Counted from the stretch's first letter, positions 1 to 5,259 are shown. The stretch is DNA of 5,485 nucleotides from Oscillospiraceae bacterium (GCA_029098085.1 JAQXNQ010000334.1:1-5485); one strand, 5' to 3'. A program made the numbers and translations. Notes: generated from the letters alone by a model not told the origin.

Positions 1-841
1 TGAGCTGAATCGGCTCGCGCAGATCCGGCTCCATGCTGCCCTCGTGCACGCCGAAGCCGTAGGGATAGGGGAAGCCGTCATAGATGTTCATCCGGGAGGT
101 GACGATGAAGTCCTTGGAGGTGGCGTCCATGGCGTTTTTGACACTGGTGCGCAGGAACCGGGTGCGGTTCTCGAAGCTGCCGCCGAAGTCGCCCTCACGG
201 GTGTAGGCGGAGAGCAGCTCACTGCTCAGATACCGGTGGCAGGCCTTGATGTCCACGCCGTCGAAGCCGGCCTTTTCGGCCAGAGCGGCGGCCTCCCCCA
301 TCCGTTCGGTCAGACGGTACAGATAATCGTCGGAGAGGATGCGGCTCTTGTCAATGGGCTTGTCCTTCTCGAAGATGGGGTTGTTGTAGGCGATCAGGGG
401 CTCGGGGAAGCCGTTGGGCTTGCTGTACCGGCCGGAATGGGTCGCCTGCAGGATGATGACGGGGGCGGGATTTCCGGCCTTGACGGCGGTTTCGCGGATG
501 CGGTCGGTCATGGCTTTGTAGGCATCCAGGCTGCCGTCGTGGATCCAGGCCTGACGGGGATTGGCCCGGCCCTCGGGCAGGACGGCGCAGGCCTCGAACC
601 AGATCAGTCCGGCGCCGGATTGGGCGAACCGGTCATAGCGGCGGATGGTCAGCTCGTCGGGGGTTCCGTCGGCATGGCAGTCGCAGCCCTCCATGGGCTG
701 AATGACGATGCGGTTGGGAATGGTCTTGCTGCCCACGGTGACCGGCTGCGCCAGCAGCTCAGTGTGGTCGGAAGCGGGCAGACGGACGCCGTTTTCCTGC
801 GCTTCGGAAATAAGCTCGTCGAGAGTTTTGTAATGGAACAC
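1..841 (-). CDS. NADH:flavin oxidoreductase, Old Yellow Enzyme family (5' part, cut by window edge)
   Basis: The minus strand reads open from a GTG at 841-839 to base 1, giving 280 residues with no stop; the C-terminal part lies outside. This is the FMN-binding TIM barrel of the Old Yellow Enzyme family, cytosolic proteins that use NAD(P)H to reduce activated C=C bonds. Visible landmarks are IVIQPMEG (45-52), the GAGLIWFEA strand (76-84), LQATHSGR (131-138, with the FMN-contacting Gln132), GFDGVDIKACHRYL (192-205), the GGSFENRTRF motif (220-229) and SRMNIYDGF (249-257, with Arg250 as the likely FMN-phosphate/ring arginine). The usual His-x-x-His/Asn substrate pair appears as Lys199-x-x-His202, followed by Tyr204. 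The GTG start is chosen because AAGGAG lies 8 nt upstream; no ATG is near. It is transcribed divergently from the TIM-barrel gene and shares its control region. The full protein could be a short OYE or a longer 2,4-dienoyl-CoA reductase-like form; this cannot be decided here. Family assignment is firm, substrate unknown. Confidence 0.9.
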   Translation of the reverse strand, partial: MFHYKTLDELISEAQENGVRLPASDHTELLAQPVTVGSKTIPNRIVIQPMEGCDCHADGTPDELTIRRYDRFAQSGAGLIWFEACAVLPEGRANPRQAWIHDGSLDAYKAMTDRIRETAVKAGNPAPVIILQATHSGRYSKPNGFPEPLIAYNNPIFEKDKPIDKSRILSDDYLYRLTERMGEAAALAEKAGFDGVDIKACHRYLSSELLSAYTREGDFGGSFENRTRFLRTSVKNAMDATSKDFIVTSRMNIYDGFPYPYGFGVHEGSMEPDLREPIQL

Positions 842-849
842 AGGCAACA

Positions 850-855
850 CTCCTT
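850..855 (-). promoter_or_regulatory. Ribosome binding site that fixes the GTG start
   Basis: AAGGAG on the minus strand, 8 nt before the GTG at 841-839. An in-frame TTG and a further GTG lie closer to or inside this motif and are badly spaced, so the GTG at 841 is the best start for the flavin oxidoreductase. Confidence 0.7.
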
Positions 856-864
856 AAAATTTCT

Positions 865-890
865 GGAAGGGAAAAGATCGGTTCCCTTCC
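865..890 (-). promoter_or_regulatory. Perfect 9-bp hairpin/operator in the leader of the flavin oxidoreductase
   Basis: GGAAGGGAA (865-873) is exactly complementary to TTCCCTTCC (882-890), with an 8-nt loop. On the minus strand it lies between the predicted transcription start (about 895-900) and the ribosome binding site at 855-850, so it would be the first structure in the mRNA. It may be an operator palindrome just downstream of the start point or a 5' stabilising hairpin. Read on the plus strand it is followed by GCCTGTTTTT, but nothing is known to be transcribed into it from the left, so a terminator role is less likely. Confidence 0.5.
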
Positions 891-905
891 GCCTGTTTTT
901 ATGAT

Positions 906-934
906 ACAATAAAGGAAAAAGGTTTTGTCGGCAA
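906..934 (-). promoter_or_regulatory. Candidate sigma-A promoter for the flavin oxidoreductase
   Basis: On the minus strand TTGCCG (934-929) and TATTGT (911-906) are separated by exactly 17 nt in an AT-rich stretch. Each box matches the consensus at four of six positions. It would give a leader of about 55 nt that starts at the 890-865 hairpin. The position and spacing are good; the boxes are only moderate. Confidence 0.4.
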
Positions 935-947
935 AATCCTGCGGAAT

Positions 948-1006
948 ATATGTAAAATTTGCTTTTGTTGAAATCTTGCTTTTGCACCTGCGCAATTTTT
1001 ACATAT
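948..1006. promoter_or_regulatory. Candidate operator: 15-bp inverted repeat and 9-bp direct repeat
   Basis: ATATGTAAAATTTGC (948-962) and GCAATTTTTACATAT (992-1006) are inverted copies with one mismatch, separated by 29 bp. Partly inside them, TTGCTTTTG occurs twice (959-967 and 976-984), 17 bp apart. This lies between two divergent genes, in the only AT-rich block of the control region. AraC-family activators commonly bind paired sites of this sort next to the promoter they control, so the AraC-type gene at 3609 is an obvious but unproven candidate binder. The right arm overlaps the possible plus-strand -10 box. Confidence 0.45.
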
Positions 1007-1009
1007 CCT
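976..1009 (+). promoter_or_regulatory. Candidate promoter for the TIM-barrel gene
   Basis: Two overlapping readings are possible: TTGCTT (976-981) with TACATA (1000-1005), spaced 18 nt, or TTGCAC (982-987) with TATCCT (1004-1009), spaced 16 nt. Both are weak, as would suit an activator-dependent promoter, and both fall in the inverted-repeat region. TATGAT (1048-1053) and TATAGT (1054-1059) are further -10-like boxes without a convincing -35. Transcription from 976-1009 would give a leader of about 175 nt. Confidence 0.3.
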
Positions 1010-1069
1010 AAAGCAAAAAAGGCGTCCAAAAACGGAGCGGTTTCAGTTATGATTATAGTAAAGAAGAAA

Positions 1070-1169
1070 AAGGCCGGCCTGCAGAGCGGGAACGGTCCGG
1101 GACTCCTGCCGTCCGGACGGTCGGAGGCAGCACTTTTGTAAAAACTGCTTTTTTTGCGGGGCCGGTCTT
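1070..1169 (+). promoter_or_regulatory. Structured 5' leader of the TIM-barrel gene
   Basis: AAGGCCGGCC (1070-1079) pairs with GGCCGGTCTT (1160-1169) over 10 bp, one being G-U, closing a domain that ends just before the ribosome binding site at 1175-1180. Inside are a GC-rich hairpin centred on the perfect palindrome CCGTCCGGACGG (1109-1120), extended by CTCC 1103-1106 with GGAG 1123-1126, and a terminator-like hairpin. Competing pairings exist: CTGCC 1106-1110 with GGCAG 1126-1130, and CGGTCCGG 1093-1100 with 1113-1120 (7 of 8). Mutually exclusive stems before a U-tract are typical of attenuators and riboswitches. I recognise no known riboswitch class and no T-box sequence. Inferred from pairing by eye only. 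Confidence 0.4.
1129..1155 (+). terminator. Terminator-like hairpin with U-tract inside the leader
   Basis: AGCA (1129-1132) pairs with TGCT (1146-1149), a C-C mismatch follows, then TTTT (1134-1137) pairs with AAAA (1141-1144) around a GTA loop. A run of seven T ends at 1155. The stem is AT-rich and therefore weak for an intrinsic terminator, but its place 35 nt before the start codon fits a conditional attenuator. GGCAG at 1126-1130 can alternatively pair upstream, which would disrupt it. Confidence 0.4.
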
Positions 1170-1189
1170 CAAAGAAAGGAACGATCATT

Positions 1190-1942
1190 ATGCAGACAGG
1201 ACTGACATCCATTACCTTCCGGCAGCTGACGGTGGACGAAATCATCGACCTGGCCGTCAGATCCGGCCTGGACGGCATCGAATGGGGCGGAGACGTGCAT
1301 GTTCCCCCCGCCTCTCCCGAGCTGGCCGCTCAGGTGGCGGACAAGTGCAGAAGGGCGGGGCTGGCTGTTCTCTCCTACGGCTCCTACTACCGCTGCGATG
1401 ATGTGGAGGCCTTCAAAGGCGTGCTGGAGACGGCGAAGGCGCTGGGCGCGCCGGTGATCCGGGTCTGGGCCGGCAATGCCGACTCGGAGCACACCGATGA
1501 AGCTGCCTTTGAGGCGCTGGTTCAGAACATCCGCGCCTGCGCCGCCATGGCTGCGGAGGAAGGCCTCACCGTGGCCTTCGAGTACCACCGCCGCACCATG
1601 ACCCAGACCCGTGAGGGCGCTCTGCGGCTGCTGAGCGCCCTGCCCGAAGAGAACATCAAGACCTACTGGCAGCCCAATCCCGACATTTCCTTTGAGGAGC
1701 AGCTGCGGGAGATCGACGCCGTGGCGCCCCGGCTGGCCCATCTGCACGTTTTTGCCTGGGAGGAGGGCAACGTCCGCTTCCCGCTGGCCCATTCCGCCGA
1801 AAAGTGGAAGGCCTACTTTGACCACGCTGCCGCCGCTCCCGGCAACCGCGCCGCCATTCTGGAGTTCGTCCTGGACGACGCTCCTGAGCAGTGCGTGGAG
1901 GATGCGAAGACGCTGATCGCATTAGTGAAGAGTGAAAAGTGA
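1190..1942 (+). CDS. Sugar phosphate isomerase/epimerase-like TIM-barrel protein
   Basis: A 250-residue cytosolic protein of the xylose-isomerase-like TIM-barrel superfamily (AP endonuclease family 2 fold, COG1082-type), whose members isomerise, epimerise or dehydrate sugars, keto-sugars and inositols with a divalent metal. Visible landmarks: GLDGIEWGGDVHVP (26-39), VIRVWAG (89-95), VAFEYHRRTMTQT (128-140), KTYWQPNPD (157-165), LAHLHVFAW (182-190) and AILEFV (222-227). Likely metal ligands are Glu131, His186 and Glu225. The usual aspartate after the third of these strands seems replaced by Gln161/Asn163, or shifted to Asp165. The ATG at 1190 is preferred over an in-frame TTG at 1154 because AAAGGA (1175-1180) lies 9 nt before it and 1154-1169 is inside the leader fold. 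The last residues (VKSEK) and the TGA are written in the heptad repeats of element E1, so the native C-terminus may have been replaced. Probably cooperates with the downstream dehydrogenase; exact substrate unknown. Confidence 0.85.
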   Translation: MQTGLTSITFRQLTVDEIIDLAVRSGLDGIEWGGDVHVPPASPELAAQVADKCRRAGLAVLSYGSYYRCDDVEAFKGVLETAKALGAPVIRVWAGNADSEHTDEAAFEALVQNIRACAAMAAEEGLTVAFEYHRRTMTQTREGALRLLSALPEENIKTYWQPNPDISFEEQLREIDAVAPRLAHLHVFAWEEGNVRFPLAHSAEKWKAYFDHAAAAPGNRAAILEFVLDDAPEQCVEDAKTLIALVKSEK

Positions 1943-2247
1943 AGAGTGAATAGTGAAGGTATTCCGTTCGCTTCGCTCACTTAAAATGGATGGTGCGGAT
2001 CGACAGACTTACCTTTTTGCTTCACCTGCGTGCGAAACGTAAAATTTTTAGTGAAGAGTATCGGAGACTCGTCTCCGGTACTTACGCGGGCTGAAACAGG
2101 AGGGCGGCCTTCAGCTTTCACCAGAACTCAAACACGATTCACTCCGTCTGTCACAGACACTGAATCAGCGCAGTCTCTTCCAAACTTCGTCAGTATCAAG
2201 GGGCGCAGCCCCGATTCACCATAACTCTTCACTATTCACTATTCACT
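1924..2247. repeat. Interspersed non-coding element E1 with heptad-repeat ends
   Basis: The left end is five tandem heptads AGTGAAN (1924-1958). The right end carries the inverted heptads TTCACTA (about 2227-2247), so the element has terminal inverted repeats of degenerate heptads. Inside are hairpins at 2059-2080 (TATCGGAGAC with GTCTCCGGTA, one G-U), at 2136-2166 (GATTCA with TGAATC, and GTCTG with CAGAC around TCA) and at 2200-2212 (GGGGC-GCA-GCCCC). About 130 bp from the left end (CCGTTCGCTTCGCTCACT at 1964-1981, then GTGCGAAACG at 2030-2039, then AGTGAAGAGT at 2050-2059) is clearly related to the reverse complement of E2. It overlaps the end of the TIM-barrel gene and stops 2 nt before the AAAGGAG of the next gene. 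A 64-codon reading frame at 2030-2224 shows no protein-like features. Confidence 0.75.
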
Positions 2248-2263
2248 GGAAAGGAGCTTTCCC

Positions 2264-3292
2264 ATGTCCAAGCCCATTGCCGTTTACATGACCGATACCC
2301 CCGCCGTTACCTTCCATCAGGTTTATCCCGCAGAGCGGATGGAGCAGATCCGGGCGCTGTGCGAGATTTCCGATGAGGTGGTCACCTCCGAAAATCTGCT
2401 GACCCGCACGGAGGAGCTGCAGAAGGCCGAGTACATCTTCTCCACCTGGGGCATGCTGTCCCTGACCGAGGAGCAGATCACCGAGCTGCTGCCCAACCTG
2501 AAGGCGGTCTTCTACGCTGCCGGTTCGGTGCAGTACTTCGCCCGCCCCTTCCTGAACAAGGGCATTAAGGTGTTCAGCGCCTGGGGCGCCAACGCTGTGC
2601 CGGTGGCCGAGTACACCATGGCCCAGATCATTCTGGCCGGAAAGGGCTACTTCCAGGGCATGCGCCGTCTGGAGCGGGGCGGCAACAACGCCGAGTCCCG
2701 CAGAGCCTCCCAGCTTTACTCCCAGAGCCTGCCCTGCAACTACGGCGTCCGGGTGGGCATTCTGGGCGCCGGAATGATCGGCCGCCTGGTGCTGAAGCTG
2801 CTGCAGTCCTATGATTTCGAGGTGCTGGTGTACGATCCCTTCGTGACCCAGGAGCGTCTGGATGAGTACGGCGCCAGAAAGGCCGAGCTGGACGAGATCT
2901 TCTCCACCTGTCAGATCGTCTCCAACCACATCGCCAACCTGCCCGCCACCGTGGGCATGCTGAAGTACGAGCACTTCTCCAGACTGCCCAAGAACGGCGT
3001 CTTCATCAACACCGGCCGGGGCGCTCAGGTGGTGGAGCCCGACCTGATCCGCGCGCTGGAGGAGGAGCCCGACCGCACCGCCCTGCTGGACGTGACCCTG
3101 CCCGAACCCCCCGAGGCGGACAGCCCCCTGTGGACGCTGCCCAACGTCTTCCTGACTCCCCACATCGCCGGCAGCATGAAGAACGAGACCGCCCGCATGA
3201 GCGAGTACATGCTGACCGAGTTCACCAAGCTTCTTTCCGGTGAGCCCTGCCAGTACGAGGTCAGCCTGAAGATGCTGGAAACGATGGCGTAA
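2264..3292 (+). CDS. D-isomer-specific 2-hydroxyacid dehydrogenase, NAD-dependent
   Basis: A 342-residue cytosolic oxidoreductase of the D-2-hydroxyacid dehydrogenase family (phosphoglycerate dehydrogenase-like, short form without a C-terminal regulatory domain), interconverting 2-hydroxy acids and 2-keto acids with NAD(H). The N-terminal half supplies the split substrate domain. The Rossmann domain shows VGILGAGMIG (164-173) with the Gly168-x-Gly-x-x-Gly173 loop, and Asp191 in LVYDPF, which favours NAD over NADP. The family catalytic triad is complete: Arg252 in NTGRGAQVVEPD, Glu281 in DVTLPEPPEADSPLW and His300 in TPHIAGS. Length is normal. AAAGGAG (2250-2256) lies 7 nt before the ATG. Spacing from the TIM-barrel gene is occupied by element E1 and to the regulator by E2, so the genes may once have been closer. 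The substrate is not readable; a sugar-derived acid is inferred from the neighbours. Serine-biosynthesis phosphoglycerate dehydrogenase is less likely because no serine gene is near and the N-terminus is divergent. Confidence 0.9.
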   Translation: MSKPIAVYMTDTPAVTFHQVYPAERMEQIRALCEISDEVVTSENLLTRTEELQKAEYIFSTWGMLSLTEEQITELLPNLKAVFYAAGSVQYFARPFLNKGIKVFSAWGANAVPVAEYTMAQIILAGKGYFQGMRRLERGGNNAESRRASQLYSQSLPCNYGVRVGILGAGMIGRLVLKLLQSYDFEVLVYDPFVTQERLDEYGARKAELDEIFSTCQIVSNHIANLPATVGMLKYEHFSRLPKNGVFINTGRGAQVVEPDLIRALEEEPDRTALLDVTLPEPPEADSPLWTLPNVFLTPHIAGSMKNETARMSEYMLTEFTKLLSGEPCQYEVSLKMLETMA

Positions 3293-3300
3293 AATGCCAG

Positions 3301-3363
3301 GTGAAGAGTGAATGGTTTGAGGTGAACCGCTCCTTGCGGTCGCTCAAACTATTCGCTCTTCAC
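3301..3363 (+). other. Long hairpin at the left end of E2
   Basis: Bases 3301-3321 are complementary to 3343-3363 over 21 positions: 19 Watson-Crick pairs and two that would be G-U in plus-strand RNA. The inner part ACCGC (3326-3330) with GCGGT (3336-3340) around TCCTT continues the stem after a small internal loop. It starts 8 nt after the dehydrogenase stop codon. No T-run follows, so it is not a classical intrinsic terminator; it may protect the upstream mRNA 3' end or mark the element boundary. Confidence 0.6.
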
Positions 3364-3593
3364 AAACGATTCTGTTGGTTTTCAGTCTTTTCCTCTTCGG
3401 CAAGGGGAGAACGTTCTGAGTGAATAGTTTTTCAGCTGAGAATCCTTGACTCTTCACTAAATAACTAAAACCTTTCGTTTCGCACACAGTCAAACTAAAA
3501 CGGCAGACCTGCCGGTGCGCACTCTCCAAATTTTGAGTGAGCGCAGCGAACGGTTTTCCACAACTATTCACTCTTCACTCTTCACTCTTCACT
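3301..3593. repeat. Interspersed non-coding element E2, inverted relative of E1
   Basis: The right end is a run of TTCACTC heptads (3567-3593), the inverse of E1's left end. Reading E2 backwards gives the same order of landmarks as E1: heptads, then CGTTCGCTGCGCTCACT (complement of 3536-3552), GTGCGAAACG (complement of 3478-3487) and AGTGAAGAGTC (complement of 3449-3459). The left end is a long hairpin described separately. Further inverted repeats are CGGCAG-AC-CTGCCG (3501-3514), GAACGTTC (3409-3416) and TCAGCTGA (3432-3439). E2 begins 8 nt after the dehydrogenase stop and ends a few bases before the regulator's ribosome binding site. A minus-strand frame at 3344-3571 is low-complexity and not protein-like. 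Confidence 0.75.
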
Positions 3594-3608
3594 AAAAACG
3601 GAGTTTTT

Positions 3609-4414
3609 ATGAACAACATCATCAGTCAGTTTCGTTTCAGCGAGAGCGATCAGCCCCAGCACAACCACTATCATCTGTCCTGTGAGATGATTCTGGTGCT
3701 GGAGGGCGAGGCGGAGTTTCTGGTGGACGGACAGCAGTATCTGGGCGGCAGCGGCAGTCTGGTGTTTCTCAACTCCTTCGAGCAGCACGAGGTGAAAGTG
3801 AAAAAAACGCCCTATCGGCGGTATTTCCTCACCATTGATTCGGCGGAGATGGAGCGGATGCTGTCCTATACCACCCTGTCCTCCATCTTCAAGAACCGTC
3901 CCGCCGGGTTCCGGCACTGCGTCTGCTTTTCCTCTCCCGAGCGGGAGGAGATTTTTTCGCTGGTGGAGCGTCTTTACAAGGAGTACAGCGCCCCGGGCGC
4001 CTACTCCGGCCAGATGCTCCGCAGCCTGTTTGAGCAATTGCTGATCGAGGTGTACCGGATCTGTCCGGGCAACTTTGCCCACAACGAAAGCGGCTCGGCC
4101 AGCCGGGTGATTGCTATCCAGAAGTATATCGAGGAGCACTTCACCGAGGAGATCCGCATCTCCGACCTGGCCCGCCAGTTCTTCATCAGCCCCTACTACC
4201 TTTCCCACACCTTCGCAGCCAGGTGGGCTATAGTCCCAAGCAGTACATCCAGCTCAACCGCCTTTCCTACGCCAAGGAGCTGCTGGAGACCACCGACCTG
4301 CAGGTCAGCCAGATCGCCTACAAATGCGGCTTCGGCGACACCAACAATTTCATCCGCGCCTTCAAGGCCTGGTTCGGTCAGGCGCCGAATAAGTATCGGA
4401 ATAGTGAGGAATAA
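3609..4414 (+). pseudogene. AraC-family transcriptional regulator, frameshifted
   Basis: Translation from the ATG at 3609 (ACGGAG 5 nt upstream) gives a cupin-type sensing domain (about residues 10-90: HNHYHLSCEMILVLEGEAEF, then GSLVFLNSFEQHEV) and the start of the AraC DNA-binding domain, EIRISDLARQFFISPYYLSHTF (181-202). Coding then continues in another frame: VGYSPKQYIQLNRLSYAKELL and LQVSQIAYKCGFGDTNNFIRAFKAWFGQAPNKYR, ending at the TAA at 4412-4414. Restoring one C between 4214 and 4215 (TTC-CGC in place of TTC-GC) gives HTFRSQVGYSPKQY, the standard family sequence, and a normal 268-residue regulator with both helix-turn-helices (about 184-210 and 231-264). Unrepaired, the ORF ends at 4421 with an Arg/Ser/Pro-rich nonsense tail. 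It is either a sequencing/assembly error or a recent inactivation; the intact remainder and family-like codons favour something recent. Expected role: ligand-responsive control of the upstream enzymes and perhaps of the divergent reductase. Confidence 0.8.
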
Positions 4415-4433
4415 AAGCTGAAGGAGGTTTCCC

Positions 4434-5180
4434 ATGCTCAACATCATCCTTGCCCTGCTCGGTCTGATTGTGATTCTGTACTGCTTTGTGGTGACGCTGA
4501 CCATGGGGCCCATGAGCTTTACGGCGGTGCTGGCTCTGGGCGGGCTGGTGCTGCTGGCGGCGGGGTCGCTGCCGCTGATTTTGAAGGGCGGCACGGTGGT
4601 CTGGATCTGCCGCCGGGTGGTAATGCCCCTGCTGCTGGCGGTCATGGCGGTGATGGCTGTGTCGGAGGGCTTTGTGCTGGCCGGGATGGCGGTGCGGGAC
4701 AGCTCACCGGTGGATTACACCATCGTGCTGGGCGCGGGACTGCGGGGAGACAGGGTGCCGCTGGTGCTGCGCACCCGGCTGGAGACGGCGCTGGAGCTGG
4801 AGCAGGGCGAGACCATCGTGGTCACCGGCGGACAGGGCCCCCGGGAAACGGTGACCGAGGCGTCGGCCATGTCCGGATGGCTGACCGAGCGGGGACTGCC
4901 GGAGGAGCGGATCATCCCGGAGGATCAATCCCGCAACACCCGGGAGAACCTGCTGAACGCCGCCGCCCTCATCGAGACGGACGCCGGCAGGCCGGTGGGG
5001 GAGCTGAGGGTGCGGATCGTGTCCAGCGATTTCCACTGCACCCGGGCGAAGCTGCTGGCCCGCCGTCTGGGCTATGGTCAGGTCACCGCTGCCGGCGGCA
5101 AAACGCCCGCCATTCTGATTCCGGTCAATCACGTCCGGGAGAGCATGGCCCTGATCAAGTCACTGCTGTTTGACTGGTGA
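4434..5180 (+). CDS. YdcF/ElyC/SanA-like DUF218 membrane-anchored protein
   Basis: A 248-residue protein with three predicted membrane segments (about 3-23, 28-50 and 62-85) followed by a DUF218 domain (94-248). The family signature is complete: DYTIVLGAGLRGDRVPLVLRTRL (94-116, containing the G-x-G-L turn), VVTGGQGPRETVTEASAM (129-146), an acidic/Asn block PEDQSRNTRENL (162-173) and RIVSSDFHCTRAKLLARRLG (194-213). Family members such as SanA and ElyC are linked to envelope integrity and cell-wall precursor handling, and YdcF of E. coli is reported to bind S-adenosylmethionine; the biochemical role of most members is unknown. AAGGAGG (4421-4427) lies 6 nt before the ATG and the gap from the regulator is 19 nt, so both are probably on one transcript. 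It has no evident link to the catabolic enzymes upstream and may simply be a passenger. Confidence 0.88.
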   Translation: MLNIILALLGLIVILYCFVVTLTMGPMSFTAVLALGGLVLLAAGSLPLILKGGTVVWICRRVVMPLLLAVMAVMAVSEGFVLAGMAVRDSSPVDYTIVLGAGLRGDRVPLVLRTRLETALELEQGETIVVTGGQGPRETVTEASAMSGWLTERGLPEERIIPEDQSRNTRENLLNAAALIETDAGRPVGELRVRIVSSDFHCTRAKLLARRLGYGQVTAAGGKTPAILIPVNHVRESMALIKSLLFDW

Positions 5181-5186
5181 GATGTC

Positions 5187-5204
5187 GGAGCGCTTCGGCG
5201 CTCC
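5187..5204 (+). other. Perfect UUCG-loop hairpin after the YdcF-like gene
   Basis: GGAGCGC (5187-5193), TTCG loop, GCGCTCC (5198-5204), starting 6 nt after the stop codon. The C(UUCG)G tetraloop is exceptionally stable. There is no T-run behind it, so an mRNA 3'-end stabilising or processing role is more likely than termination; the proper terminator lies about 100 bp further on. Confidence 0.55.
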
Positions 5205-5259
5205 TCAGCGTGTGAAAAAAGTGGTTCGCATAAAAAATCGTACAAAGGAGGCAAGGTGT

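Noticed and set aside
44..904. Long plus-strand reading frame of 286 codons
   Set aside because: It is the antisense shadow of the flavin oxidoreductase, Gly/Val-rich with no domain, and has no ribosome binding site.
1081..1110. T-box leader, because of the GCGGGAACGG segment near a terminator-like hairpin
   Set aside because: The conserved T-box sequence AGGGTGGNACCGCG is not present and no stem I specifier region is evident; the downstream gene is not an amino-acid gene.
959..1141. 60-codon plus-strand frame in the control region
   Set aside because: Covers promoter-like and leader sequence, lacks a ribosome binding site and has random-looking composition.
2030..2224. 64-codon frame within E1
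   Set aside because: No ribosome binding site, composition follows the hairpins of the element, and no protein motif is visible.
1924..2247. CRISPR array, suggested by regularly repeated short motifs
   Set aside because: The 7-nt heptads are contiguous with no spacers and occur only at element ends.
2243..3163. Minus-strand reading frame of 306 codons
   Set aside because: Antisense shadow of the dehydrogenase; His/Gly/Gln-rich low-complexity sequence caused by codon bias on the coding strand.
3441..3475. Promoter inside E2 using TTGACT at 3446-3451
   Set aside because: No -10-like box at 16-18 nt spacing follows.
3344..3571. 75-codon minus-strand frame within E2
   Set aside because: Runs through repeat and hairpin sequence, starts without a ribosome binding site and has no recognisable domain.
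4200..4225. Programmed ribosomal frameshift in the AraC-type gene
   Set aside because: No slippery heptamer or downstream pseudoknot is apparent, and a simple one-base loss explains the break fully.
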